Positions 10,819-19,445 of a DNA stretch of 35,341 bases are shown here, piece after piece (within the stretch, counting starts at the first letter, position 1; each line of letters begins with the position of its first letter). The notes under the pieces were generated by a model. That model did not search any database. It was not told the DNA's origin and saw nothing but the letters and a program-made list of their open reading frames with translations. The stretch comes from Pseudomonadota bacterium (GTDB lineage: Bacteria; Pseudomonadota; Alphaproteobacteria; Caulobacterales; Caulobacteraceae): the NCBI GenBank assembly GCA_021808285.1, contig JAKBBV010000028.1, forward strand, positions 1-35,341, written 5' to 3'. A program made the position numbers and the translations under genes.

Positions 10819-12017
10819 GGCTTCGAGGTCCTGGCGGCGGCTTCGGAGGCGGCAGGGCTGGAGGCGACAAGCCGGGAATGGACAACGTCGAAGACTCGCG
10901 CGCCGGCATGGCCAAAGTTGGGCTCAAGCCATGGCGAGGCGACCAGCGTCTCGGCCATATCGGCAGCGCCCTGAGCCCATCGCGCCAGCATGGCGGCTCG
11001 GCTGAACTCGTAGTCCTTGGCTGAGCTCTGCCGAGAGCCGGGCCTGAAGATGAGATGAACGACGTCCATCTCCGTCTCGCAACTGAAGTCCAGAAGTTTG
11101 CGGGCCGCGGCCGAGTCGCGAAATGACTCGGGGATCTCGGAGAGAAACGCGTTGATGGCGAAGCGGATCTCATGCTTGCCGGTAAATACGTCCGTATTCA
11201 TCCGTGTGCGGCTTGAAAACCTGACGTCCTTCTCACGCTCCGATATCTCCTCTAGCGTCTCGGGCAGATCCCCTCTGGCCTTGAACAGATCGACCTGGAA
11301 GATGATCCGACTGTCGCGCGGAAAGTAGTCGATAACGTGATGGAGCGGCGTGTTCGAGACGATGCCGCCATCCCAATAGTGTTCTCCATCAATCTCCACG
11401 GGTGGAAAAGCCGGAGGCAGGGCGGCGCTAGCCATCACATGAGCCGGCGTGATCCGCGTGGTCTCGCTGTCGAAATAGACGAACTCCGCGCTTCTGACGT
11501 TGACGGCGCCGACGCTGAGCCGCGTGGTCCCGGGGGCGTTGATCCGGTCAAAATCAACCAGCTCCTCCAGCGTGCTGCGCAGGAGAGAGGTGTCGTAGTA
11601 GCTCGTCCCCGATCTTCGTCCGAGCAGATCCAGAGGCCGGCGGGGCGCGAAAAAGCCGGGCTGCCCGAAGGCTAGGGCCCATAGGGCTCCGGCCGGAACG
11701 GGCCAGTCGAATCCGATGTCGGGCCAGGAGGCCGAGGGCGCGGTGATCCGCTCCCAGAACGCCCTCAATCGCGTCACGCGATCCTGGGGCGCATTGCCCG
11801 CGATGATCGCTCCGTTGATCGCGCCGATGGAGATTCCCGCCACCCAGTCGGGTGCGTAGTCAGAGGCGGCCAGGGCCTCGAACGCTCCAGCTTGATAGCT
11901 TCCGAGCGCGCCTCCCCCCTGAAGCACGAGCGCGACCTTCCGATCATAGTCTTCGGGTTTTGGGGGATAGGCGGGAGCTGGGCGCGCGCCCTTTGATCCT
12001 GCGTCAGGGGCTGTCAC
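10815..12017 (-). CDS. Patatin-like hydrolase with DUF3734-type C-terminus
   Basis: A 400-aa patatin-family Ser-Asp hydrolase. The oxyanion loop GGGALG (34-39), nucleophile elbow GISIG with S63, and catalytic Asp in WDGG (D216) are all present. A C-terminal region of about 150 aa resembles the DUF3734 extension. There is no signal peptide. The start is GTG at 12017, which overlaps the phasin stop as GTGA; the frame runs open far upstream but only as a shadow. Patatin-like proteins next to phasin and hydroxybutyrate dehydrogenase are plausibly involved in PHB granule or lipid breakdown. The substrate is not determined by sequence. Confidence 0.85.
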   Translation of the reverse strand: MTAPDAGSKGARPAPAYPPKPEDYDRKVALVLQGGGALGSYQAGAFEALAASDYAPDWVAGISIGAINGAIIAGNAPQDRVTRLRAFWERITAPSASWPDIGFDWPVPAGALWALAFGQPGFFAPRRPLDLLGRRSGTSYYDTSLLRSTLEELVDFDRINAPGTTRLSVGAVNVRSAEFVYFDSETTRITPAHVMASAALPPAFPPVEIDGEHYWDGGIVSNTPLHHVIDYFPRDSRIIFQVDLFKARGDLPETLEEISEREKDVRFSSRTRMNTDVFTGKHEIRFAINAFLSEIPESFRDSAAARKLLDFSCETEMDVVHLIFRPGSRQSSAKDYEFSRAAMLARWAQGAADMAETLVASPWLEPNFGHAGARVFDVVHSRLVASSPAASEAAARTSKP

Positions 12018-12409
12018 AGCGATGCCCCTGTCCCCGCCGCCGGATCGTCTGCCGCCGCGGTCGACGCGTGGGACAACGCCTGCTCCCAGAGCTGGAACGT
12101 GCGCTGGAGCTCGAGGCTCAACACCTCCGTTTCCGCCTGAAGTCTCACGATGCTGGCCGAAAAGACGTCGCGCATCACCTGTGACACGGCCATGGGCTCG
12201 GTGGCGCGATTGAGGTCTTGGGCGAAAGTCATGGCCCGCTCGAACGCGGCCTGACGACGGTCGACCCAGTTCACGACAAGGCGGCCCTGGTTCTCGATCA
12301 GTCGCCTCTGGATCTCCAGAAGGGCGTTCGAACTCTGGGCCCAGGTCCTGACCGGGTCGCCGACCGGCGAAGAGGGCCGTCGATTTGGGATCGCTTGCGG
12401 GTTTGGCAT
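12014..12409 (-). CDS. Phasin-like PHA granule-associated protein
   Basis: A 131-aa, mostly helical, Gln/Arg/Glu-rich protein with the look of the phasin family (PHA granule coat proteins). Residues 22-112 form a continuous amphipathic helical stretch, flanked by a Pro-rich N-terminus and an Ala/Asp-rich tail. AAGGA lies 8 nt upstream of ATG 12409. It is the first gene of the operon, and its stop overlaps the GTG start of the patatin gene. Phasin at the head of ketone-body genes suggests PHB turnover. The call rests on overall composition rather than on a sharp motif. Confidence 0.7.
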   Translation of the reverse strand: MPNPQAIPNRRPSSPVGDPVRTWAQSSNALLEIQRRLIENQGRLVVNWVDRRQAAFERAMTFAQDLNRATEPMAVSQVMRDVFSASIVRLQAETEVLSLELQRTFQLWEQALSHASTAAADDPAAGTGASL

Positions 12410-12767
12410 GGCGGGGGTCCTTCATGCGAAAGGGAGACGCGGAAACCGGGAACCCGATGTCGCGCGCCGAATAACGAGCTATTCGACGCGACCGCGGCAA
12501 AGGTTTCAGGCCGAGCTCGCCGGACGCGCGCGAGCCGGACGCTGCGGTCGAAAACGCGGACGGGAGGCGCCCAAAAGCGCGGCTCGGACCCCGACCCGCA
12601 GGCGCCGTCCCCCCTAAGGGAATGACACGAAATTGCGCCCCCGTGTCCGGAATTGCGGTGTTCGCGGCCGCACGGCTCCCGGGCCCGGCGCACTCGGGTA
12701 ACACTCCGACTTGCGGCTGCAGCACTGGGCTCAGGGGAAGGGTCCCGTCAGCCGAGGGAAGACTCGT
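12410..12767. other. Divergent regulatory gap between phasin and ECF sigma genes
   Basis: No convincing gene is seen. AATTGCG occurs twice in direct orientation (12631-12637 and 12651-12657), spaced 20 bp, about two helical turns. CTGCAG is at 12717-12722. Both flanking genes must be promoted from here, so these are candidate operators. Confidence 0.4.
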
Positions 12768-13304
12768 ATGTCGTGTTGCGACTTTCAGACCTTGATGAGA
12801 GCGGCACAGGGAGGCGACGAGGCCATGTATCGTGAGCTGTTGCAGCGCCTCAGGCCGGTCCTCAGGCGATTCTTCACAACGAAGCTGCCAAGCTCAGCGG
12901 TTGAAGACGCCGTCCAGGACACCCTGATCTGCGTTCATCTCAAACGTCACACCTACGACGCGAGCCGACCGTTTGAGCCCTGGCTCATGACCATAGCCCG
13001 GTATCGCTGGATCGAGCGCGTGCGCGTGTCGAAACGCGCGCGCTTTGTGGAGCTTTCGGACGCGACCTCGGTCTTCGACCATCATGATGCGGTGATGAGC
13101 CGGCGGATTCTGCACGAGATGCTGTCCGACCTTAAGCCCGCTCAACGTCACGTCATCCGCCTTGTCCGCCTCGAAGGACAGTCGATCGCGGACGCCGCGC
13201 GCGCCACGGGTCAGTCCAGCGCCCTGGTCAAGACGAACATCCACCGGGGTCTCCGGCAACTGGCGACACGCGCCGCCAGCTTCTTCGCCACCGGCGCCGC
13301 CTGA
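12768..13304 (+). CDS. ECF-type RNA polymerase sigma factor
   Basis: A 178-aa extracytoplasmic-function sigma factor with region 2 at about 15-90 (AVEDAVQDTLICVH, then PWLMTIARYRWIERVR) and region 4 at about 118-170 (LKPAQRHVIRLV, then a helix-turn-helix ending VKTNIHRGLRQL). There is no obvious region 3, as expected for ECF factors. ATG at 12768 is chosen because GAGGGA lies 8 nt upstream; a longer frame from 12711 starts with TTG and adds unmatched sequence. No anti-sigma gene is adjacent. The downstream gene is a convergent AraC regulator 10 nt away. The regulon is unknown; the divergent phasin operon is one candidate. Confidence 0.9.
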   Translation: MSCCDFQTLMRAAQGGDEAMYRELLQRLRPVLRRFFTTKLPSSAVEDAVQDTLICVHLKRHTYDASRPFEPWLMTIARYRWIERVRVSKRARFVELSDATSVFDHHDAVMSRRILHEMLSDLKPAQRHVIRLVRLEGQSIADAARATGQSSALVKTNIHRGLRQLATRAASFFATGAA

Positions 13305-13314
13305 ACGTTGCGTC

Positions 13315-14211
13315 CTATCCGCGCCGTCGCACGCCTTGAAAGCGAAATGTCGAGGGGCGCGCGCCCTCCGCCTCGAAGAGCCGCCTTGAAAGGTGTGAGG
13401 CGCCGGAGAAGCCGGCGCTCTGCGCGATCGCGCTGATCGGGAGATCCGTCTCGAGGAGCAGACGCTTGGCGCGATCAAGCCGCCGAGCCATGACAAAGGC
13501 GTGAGGGGTCTGTCCGGTGGCCTTGGTAAAGGCTCTCAGGAAGTGGAACCGGCTGAGGTGGGCCAGATCGGAGAGGGTGTCCAAGGACAGATCCCGGTCG
13601 AGGTGGGTCTCGACGTAGTCTTTGATTTCCGCCAGCCGACGAGGCGGCAGGACGTGCTGAGCGGGGCGGAGGCCGGCGGCGACATTACTGTGTCCACGGA
13701 GGACTTGGGCCAGAAAGGATTCGGTGATGACCTCGAGCGCCAACGGGCTGAGACGATCCGCGCGGCACCCGTGAAGAAGGGTCTGGAACAGGGCTGCGAG
13801 AAGGGGATCTTCGACTCCGACTTCCGGACTGAGACGCACCTGGGCGCCATCGCGGTCGAACGCGGTTTCGGCCAGCCTGCAGAGCCGCACCGGCGGGATG
13901 TAGAGATGGGCGTATTCGATCGGGCCCTGGGTCGACCATGAATATCCAGAGCCGGAGGGGATGACCGTGATCGACTCGCAGGACGTCTCCCTGACCAGAG
14001 TCGGACCGTCGCAGGCGCGCCGGACGCGTTTGGCTCCGCCGAGGTGGAGAACGACATAATGCTCGCTGAGGGGCGGCTGGGCGAAGTCGGGCCGCGTGCC
14101 CCTGAACCACCGCAGCGAGCATCCCTGGGTCTCAAGAGGGACGTCCAACAAGGCGGGGCATTCCGCGTCCGGCGACCACGCGTCGCGTTGAAGAAGCGGT
14201 TGGGACGTCAT
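13315..14211 (-). CDS. AraC-family transcriptional regulator
   Basis: A 298-aa regulator with a cupin-like N-terminal sensing domain (about 20-170) and a C-terminal AraC/XylS DNA-binding domain (about 190-295). Two helix-turn-helix units are visible: SLDTLSDLAHLSRFHFLRAF, and the PISAIAQSAGFSGASHLSRR segment, followed by FRFQ. The start at 14211 has only a weak CGCCGAG upstream. It is divergent from the FAD oxidoreductase gene across 256 nt, the usual arrangement for a regulator and its target. The effector is unknown. Confidence 0.9.
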   Translation of the reverse strand: MTSQPLLQRDAWSPDAECPALLDVPLETQGCSLRWFRGTRPDFAQPPLSEHYVVLHLGGAKRVRRACDGPTLVRETSCESITVIPSGSGYSWSTQGPIEYAHLYIPPVRLCRLAETAFDRDGAQVRLSPEVGVEDPLLAALFQTLLHGCRADRLSPLALEVITESFLAQVLRGHSNVAAGLRPAQHVLPPRRLAEIKDYVETHLDRDLSLDTLSDLAHLSRFHFLRAFTKATGQTPHAFVMARRLDRAKRLLLETDLPISAIAQSAGFSGASHLSRRLFEAEGARPSTFRFQGVRRRG

Positions 14212-14467
14212 CTCGGCGTGAAAATACCCCGGCTTTTTTTACAACGATACCGTAATGCGCGACTAAGACGGTTTTCTGACAAGCCGTCGACACCGGGCAG
14301 CGGCCATTGGCCTCGAACCGTGTAAAGGCCGCGCCGACCCGCCGTGACCACGTCGCTCCATGTCTCGTTCACCGCAGTCCGGGTGTCGTGTGAGCCCGCT
14401 GCGGGATCGTGGGGCTTAGATCCGGGCCCCTGTTCGCTCCCCGTGTGATGGCAGCTATACGGCGGGC

Positions 14468-15889
14468 ATGGCGACGTCCCCTTCCCACCCCCGACATCAC
14501 CGCCGAGGCGTGCTGCAAGGCGCAGGCGCCGCTGTGGCTGTGGGAGGCGCTGCGCTGGGCCTCAATGCGATTTCACCGGGAATCTGGCCGGAAAGGCCGC
14601 TGTTCGGGCTCAATCGCAGTCACTGGGCCCGCGCCCTCCCCGCGCCCAATCCGCCGCCGACCCGCGACCTGGACGCCGACTTTGTCGTCATTGGCGGAGG
14701 TTTCACGGGCCTCTCGGCCGCCTATTACCTGCGCCAGGTTCTCCCCCAGGCGAAGGTCGTCCTGCTCGAGGCCGTGCGCTGCGGAAACGGCGCTTCGGCG
14801 CGCAACGGGGCGATGCTGCAGACCTCCACGGAAGACACCTATATGGAGCCGGACGTGGACCCGGTCTTCCACCGTCGACTCTACGCTGTCACCCGCGACA
14901 ACATTGAGCGGATCCGGCGGCTGCAAGCCGTCACGGGCGTGGACTGCGAGCTCGACACCCGCGGCGCCCTCCAGGTGGCCTTCACCCAGCGGGACGCCCA
15001 GGCCATGCCGCGAATCGCCGCAAAGCTGCGCGCCGCGGGTCTTCCCGTGGACGACTGGGGCGCGGAGGATGTCGCTCAGGCCCTCGGAACGCGGGCCTAT
15101 CACGGCGGCCTCTACGAACCGGCCAGCGGTCAGGTTCACCCTGGAAAGCTGGTCGCGCTGTGGAAACGCGCCGCAGAGCTGTCGGGCGCCGAGATCTATG
15201 AGGGCGCGGCAGTGACGGCGGTCGACGAGGGGCCACGTCTGTCCTTGCATCTCGCCAACGGGATCACCGCCAGGTCGCCGCATGTCGTTCTGGCGACCAA
15301 TGTCTACACCTCAAGGTTGGGCTATCTGCGCGCCGCTGTGGCGCCCATCGTCAATCACGTGGCCATCACCCCGCCGCTGGGCCCGTCTGAGCTCGCCGCA
15401 TTGGGATGGTCGCGGCGCATCCCGTTCAACGACAGTCGCACGAATGTGGTCTATGCGGGCCTCACCCGCGACAACCGCGTCCATATCGGCGGCGGCGTCG
15501 AGCAATATGAGTTTGACGACGGCCTGGCCGACCCGGCGGACCACGGCGCCGCCCTTGGCTTTCTTCGCCGCGAGCTCGCGCGGCTCTATCCGTCCCTGGC
15601 CGACGCGCCCTTTGAAAGATCCTGGTGGGGTTTTGTGGATATGAGCGTGACCGGCGCCTCGTCCGTCGGTCGCATGGGCCGCCATGGAAACATCCTCTAC
15701 GCCATCGGGCTTTCCGGCCAGGGCGTGAACTTCACCTCGGTGCTTGGACGGGTCCTTGGCGACATCGCCGCCGGGAAGGAACGCGGCTGGTCCTGGCTAC
15801 CCTACCTCAATCATCTGCCCCCCTACGTGCCTAACGAGCCGTTCAGGTGGCTTGGGGTCGAGGCCGGAATCGGACTCTTGTCGCGATAA
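14468..15889 (+). CDS. Exported FAD-dependent amine/amino-acid oxidoreductase (DadA/PuuB-like)
   Basis: A 473-aa protein with a Tat-type leader (HRRGVLQGAGAAVAVGG) and an FAD dinucleotide fold starting at about 71 (DFVVIGGGFTGLSAAY). A C-terminal flavin-binding segment follows (IGLSGQGVNFTSVLGRVLG). The architecture resembles the DAO superfamily, including gamma-glutamylputrescine oxidase and D-amino-acid dehydrogenase. Cofactor loading before Tat export would fit a periplasmic flavoenzyme. It starts at ATG 14468 with a weak GGCGGG upstream. A serine hydrolase gene follows 84 nt later on the same strand, and the divergent AraC gene probably controls both. The substrate cannot be named. Confidence 0.85.
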   Translation: MATSPSHPRHHRRGVLQGAGAAVAVGGAALGLNAISPGIWPERPLFGLNRSHWARALPAPNPPPTRDLDADFVVIGGGFTGLSAAYYLRQVLPQAKVVLLEAVRCGNGASARNGAMLQTSTEDTYMEPDVDPVFHRRLYAVTRDNIERIRRLQAVTGVDCELDTRGALQVAFTQRDAQAMPRIAAKLRAAGLPVDDWGAEDVAQALGTRAYHGGLYEPASGQVHPGKLVALWKRAAELSGAEIYEGAAVTAVDEGPRLSLHLANGITARSPHVVLATNVYTSRLGYLRAAVAPIVNHVAITPPLGPSELAALGWSRRIPFNDSRTNVVYAGLTRDNRVHIGGGVEQYEFDDGLADPADHGAALGFLRRELARLYPSLADAPFERSWWGFVDMSVTGASSVGRMGRHGNILYAIGLSGQGVNFTSVLGRVLGDIAAGKERGWSWLPYLNHLPPYVPNEPFRWLGVEAGIGLLSR

Positions 15890-15973
15890 GCGTTCGTGGA
15901 CGCCTCGGATCGACCGCCGCCTCGGCCCGGACGGCCGCGGCTGCTTGGAAGCGCGGCTGCTTGGAGGAATGAG

Positions 15974-17161
15974 ATGCGCACACGCGGTGTCGCCCTGGGC
16001 GTTCTGGGCGCCGTCCTGGTCGTCGGCGGGCTCTGGTGGGCCAGCCTGGACAAAGAGACACGCGGCCTGATCGCGACCCTACCCACCAATGCGGATGTCC
16101 TGGGATGGAAGCTCACCCAGCGCGACGCGGCGTTTCGGGCCATGGATCGGATCACCCTCCTGGCGGCCCATTCCACCATCGCCCCGTCAGATCACCCCCT
16201 GGCCCTGCCGGCGGGAAGGCCGCTGAACATCCCTGGCGTCGCGGCCTATATGGCCAGCCAGCGCGACGCCGCCCTGATCGTGGTTCAGGACGGCAGGATC
16301 CGCTTCGAGTGCTATGGCCTGGGCTTTGGCCCGGATGGGCGCTGGACCAGCTTTTCAGTGGCCAAGTCCTTCACCTCGACCCTGGTCGGGGCCGCGATCC
16401 AGGACGGATTCATCAGGAGCCTCGACGACAAGGTCAGCCTCTATATCCCCGGGCTGCGCGGATCGGCCTATGACGAAGTCTCGGTGCGCCAGCTCCTCAC
16501 CATGAGTTCGGGCGTGCGCTGGAACGAGGATTACGAGAACCCCAATTCCGACGTCTCGCGTTTCAATGACGCCAAGCCGGATCCCGGCCTGGACGCCACG
16601 GTGAGCTATATGCGCCGCCTGCCCCGCGCCCACCCGGCGGGAACGGTGTGGAACTACAGCACCGGCGAGGCAAACTTGATTGGCGTGCTGGTGGCTTCGG
16701 CGACGCACAAGACGCTCAGCCAGTACCTGGAGGAGAAAATCTGGCGCCCCGTGGGCATGGCGGACGAGGCCACCTGGCTGCTGAGCAAGACCGGCCGCGA
16801 GATCGCCGGCTGCTGCCTGCAGGCCTCGACGCGCGACTTCGCCCGCTTCGGCCTATTTGTGCTCGCCAATGGCCGCGCGGGCGGACGCCAGATCACGCCG
16901 CCCGACTGGTTCGCTCAGGCGACGCGCAAGCAGGAGGACATCGGCGAGCCCGGCATGGGCTATGGCTTCCAGTGGTGGACCTATGACGACGGATCCTTCG
17001 CCGCCGAGGGCATTTTTGGTCAGGGCATCTTCATCGACCCCAAGCGCCATCTGGTGATCGCCAGCAACGCCGACTGGCCCCGAGCCGATGCGGGCCCGGA
17101 GCCCGTCGCCCGCGAAGCCTTCTACCGCAGGGTTCAGGCCCTGATCGACGCGGGGGGCTGA
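15974..17161 (+). CDS. Membrane-anchored serine hydrolase (class C beta-lactamase/NylB-like)
   Basis: A 395-aa protein with an N-terminal membrane anchor (residues 6-24) and a penicillin-binding/class C beta-lactamase fold. The SxxK motif is S128-V-A-K131. The Tyr motif is Y228-S-T rather than Y-x-N, as in esterase and amide-hydrolase branches such as 6-aminohexanoate-dimer hydrolase. A segment GIFGQGIFIDP near the end replaces the KTG box. GGAGGA lies 5 nt upstream of ATG 15974; an upstream in-frame start at 15896 is not supported. Likely an esterase or amidase rather than a beta-lactamase. Its position after the FAD oxidoreductase suggests one pathway. Confidence 0.85.
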   Translation: MRTRGVALGVLGAVLVVGGLWWASLDKETRGLIATLPTNADVLGWKLTQRDAAFRAMDRITLLAAHSTIAPSDHPLALPAGRPLNIPGVAAYMASQRDAALIVVQDGRIRFECYGLGFGPDGRWTSFSVAKSFTSTLVGAAIQDGFIRSLDDKVSLYIPGLRGSAYDEVSVRQLLTMSSGVRWNEDYENPNSDVSRFNDAKPDPGLDATVSYMRRLPRAHPAGTVWNYSTGEANLIGVLVASATHKTLSQYLEEKIWRPVGMADEATWLLSKTGREIAGCCLQASTRDFARFGLFVLANGRAGGRQITPPDWFAQATRKQEDIGEPGMGYGFQWWTYDDGSFAAEGIFGQGIFIDPKRHLVIASNADWPRADAGPEPVAREAFYRRVQALIDAGG

Positions 17162-17580
17162 GCGTGATCGGATCGATCGGCGCGCCGCGACAGCTGAGTT
17201 GCCCTGAGACCTCTAAGATGAGGTTCGGGCCCGTCGGGAGCTCGCCGGACACCAGGGCCGCCGCCTGCTCTGGCTGGCGCAGCTGACGCTCCGCCGGGTT
17301 GGAGGCGACGCCCCCGATCGTGGCCGGTACGACGACAGTACGACGACAGGCGGCACGACGTGGATGATCTCCTGCGCCGGCTCCCGCTGGACGTGAAACC
17401 TCTCTCTGCTCCGGCTCGCCCCCTGCCGCGGGGCTGTGCCGGTCGACACGATTCAAGGCGTTGGCGACAAGGAGCCAACCCGAGGGGCAATGGCGAACAG
17501 GGCGGCGAAAACGCGCAGTGTGCGCATTGCCGATAAAATCCGCCGTCACGGCATTCCCTCCCGGTTTTCGGCGGCCCCGA
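17162..17580. other. Gene-poor gap with an 11-bp tandem duplication
   Basis: No frame here shows recognisable protein. TACGACGACAG is directly duplicated at 17328-17338 and 17339-17349. Short reverse-strand frames (for example around 17213-17449) read as somewhat protein-like fragments, but they overlap each other and end nowhere sensible. This could be decayed coding DNA. Confidence 0.4.
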
Positions 17581-17609
17581 TTGACCCGGTCCATTAGGTG
17601 TATATACAC
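17581..17609 (+). promoter_or_regulatory. Promoter with palindromic operator for the MarR-amidase operon
   Basis: A TTGACC box (17581-17586) is followed at 16 bp by TATACA (17603-17608). The perfect 12-bp palindrome GTGTATATACAC (17598-17609) covers the -10 region. A start site near 17615 would leave about 4 nt before ATG 17619, so the MarR mRNA may be essentially leaderless. The palindrome is a good candidate site for MarR autorepression. Confidence 0.6.
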
Positions 17610-17618
17610 TTTAATTCC

Positions 17619-18098
17619 ATGGACGCCTCATCCGACCTGTTCGAGACGACCCAATGCCTTTGCCTGGCGTCGCGACGCGCGGCGCGCGCCATCACACGGC
17701 GGTTTGACCGTGAGCTGAGTCCCCACGGGATTCGGGCGACGCAGTTCACCCTGCTGTCCGCCCTCTCGCTCAAGGGACCCTCGACGATAGGAGACCTGGC
17801 CGAGCGGCTCGGCGCGGACCGCACGACCTTGACGCGCAACCTCGCGGTCGCCGGCGCGCGCGGCCTCGTCAGCATAGCCGCGGGCGAAGATGCCCGTTCG
17901 CGACTCGCCGCGATCACCCCGGAAGGGCGCCGCATCCTGACTGAGGCTTTCGCCGCCTGGCGCCGTGTTCAAGCGTCCCTGACCGACGCCCTTGGCGATG
18001 AAGCCGCTCAGGGCCTCCGGCGCCTTTCCGATGGACCGTCCCTGGCCCGGCGTTCCGAAGCCCACCCCCGTCACCGCCTGGAGACACGCGCAGGATGA
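17619..18098 (+). CDS. MarR-family transcriptional regulator
   Basis: A 159-aa winged-helix regulator. Residues about 38-105 hold the DNA-binding part (TQFTLLSAL, then STIGDLAERLGADRTTLTRN and a wing with EDARSRLAAITPEGR). ATG 17619 gives the family-typical N-terminus; there is no Shine-Dalgarno, consistent with leaderless translation. The stop overlaps the amidase start (ATGA at 18095), so the two genes are coupled. The palindrome at its promoter suggests it represses its own operon until a ligand, perhaps an amide or aromatic compound, is present. Confidence 0.88.
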   Translation: MDASSDLFETTQCLCLASRRAARAITRRFDRELSPHGIRATQFTLLSALSLKGPSTIGDLAERLGADRTTLTRNLAVAGARGLVSIAAGEDARSRLAAITPEGRRILTEAFAAWRRVQASLTDALGDEAAQGLRRLSDGPSLARRSEAHPRHRLETRAG

Positions 18099-19306
18099 CC
18101 TCCGTTGAGTCCATCGCATCGCTTCGTCACGGCGTGGCGTCCGGGGCGGTCTCCATCTCGGACGTCAAGCGCCGGGTCGCAGACCGCGTGTCCGCTCACA
18201 GCGCTCTTAACGCCTTCATCACGGTCATGATTGGAGACGCGGCCGATGACGCCGATCCGCACCTGCCTCTCGCAGGAATACCTATTGGCGTCAAAGACTT
18301 CTTCGATACGGCCGGGATCCGCACGACTGCGGGCTTTGTTCATTTCGCCAATCGCATTCCCGCTGAGGACGCGGTCCTGGTTCGCAAGCTGCGGGCGGCC
18401 GGCGCCATGCTGGTGGGCAAGACCAACATGCATTGCCTTGGCATGGGCACAACATCGCTCGAGAGCCACTTTGGGCCGGTGCGCAATCCGCTGATGCCCG
18501 ATCACGTCGCCGGCGGTTCCTCCGGTGGGTCCGCCGCCGCGGTCGCCGCGGGACTATGCCTGGCGACGATCGACACCGACGCTGCCGGTTCGGCGCGACT
18601 TCCGGCCGCCTGTTGCGGGGTCGCAGCCTTCAAACCCAGTTTCGGGATGCTGTCGGGAGAGGGCGTTCTAAAGGGAGAGCCGGCTGACCCCGCCATTCTC
18701 AAACTCAGCCACGCGAGCCTCATCGCGCGAGACGCGCACGACGCCGCAGTAGTGTTCATGCTTCTGGCCGACGGCGAGCCTGGAGTGCGAAGGGCGGGTC
18801 GCCGGGTGGGAATAGCGGCGAACGCCATGGGCGACCCATCCGTGAAGGCGGCCTTCGAGGCGAGCCTGCCCGCGCTCCTCGCGCCGGCGGCCTCAACGCG
18901 CGCCTGTCTCATTCCCTTTGACGAGGCGCAATTTGACGTCACGGGCCTCGAAGATGCCCGGAACCGGATTAACGACCAGCTCTTCTCCGAGATTGACCTG
19001 CTGGTCCTACCCACGCTCGCAGGGCCCGTCCCCACCATTGCCGAGGCCCAGCGTATTGGGGAAATGGCGGTCTCCACCGCGAATACTTTTTTTGCGAACT
19101 ATTTTGGTCTGCCGGCGATTGCCATCCCGATCAAGGTTGAGGGCTTTCCGGCTCCCATTTCCGTTCAGATTATCGGCCCCCGAGGCGCTGACCTGGCCGT
19201 GCTCGACTACGCCAAGGCGGTCGAGGCCGCGCTACCCCCGGCGATGACTTTCCCCAGGTTTTGGGAACAGCCCGCTCCGGCCGGCAACGGATCGGCGCCG
19301 CGATAG
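18095..19306 (+). CDS. Amidase-signature family hydrolase
   Basis: A 403-aa amidase-signature enzyme. The triad elements are visible: catalytic Lys K67 in GVKDFFDT, the cis-Ser in AGGSSGGSAAAVAAG (142/143), and the nucleophile S166 in DTDAAGSARLP. The last motif usually reads DTGGS, so the glycine pair is relaxed here to AG. The protein is shorter than the 450-500 aa of many relatives, with a compact middle between residues about 215 and 300. It is co-translated with MarR. The substrate is unknown: an amide, or possibly an allophanate or aryl ester. Confidence 0.88.
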   Translation: MTSVESIASLRHGVASGAVSISDVKRRVADRVSAHSALNAFITVMIGDAADDADPHLPLAGIPIGVKDFFDTAGIRTTAGFVHFANRIPAEDAVLVRKLRAAGAMLVGKTNMHCLGMGTTSLESHFGPVRNPLMPDHVAGGSSGGSAAAVAAGLCLATIDTDAAGSARLPAACCGVAAFKPSFGMLSGEGVLKGEPADPAILKLSHASLIARDAHDAAVVFMLLADGEPGVRRAGRRVGIAANAMGDPSVKAAFEASLPALLAPAASTRACLIPFDEAQFDVTGLEDARNRINDQLFSEIDLLVLPTLAGPVPTIAEAQRIGEMAVSTANTFFANYFGLPAIAIPIKVEGFPAPISVQIIGPRGADLAVLDYAKAVEAALPPAMTFPRFWEQPAPAGNGSAPR

Positions 19307-19445
19307 AGCAAGGCCAGATAGTCCGAATAGGCGTAGTTCCGGCCGCGTCGCCCTACAGCCGACCCCATGCCAATTGGATGAAAATGGATGGACAATAGGC
19401 GGCGTCGACCTCATAGAATCGGGTGTCAACGGATGGCGCAATGGC

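Noticed and set aside
17031-17609. Reverse-strand frame of 192 codons from the MarR promoter into the serine hydrolase
   Set aside because: It overlaps the hydrolase 3' end and the MarR promoter, and its composition is GC-shadow-like.
19207-19395. Reverse-strand frame over the amidase end with a somewhat protein-like segment (NYAYSDYLALLYRG)
   Set aside because: It overlaps the amidase 3' end, is only 62 codons, and has no ribosome-binding site or recognisable family.
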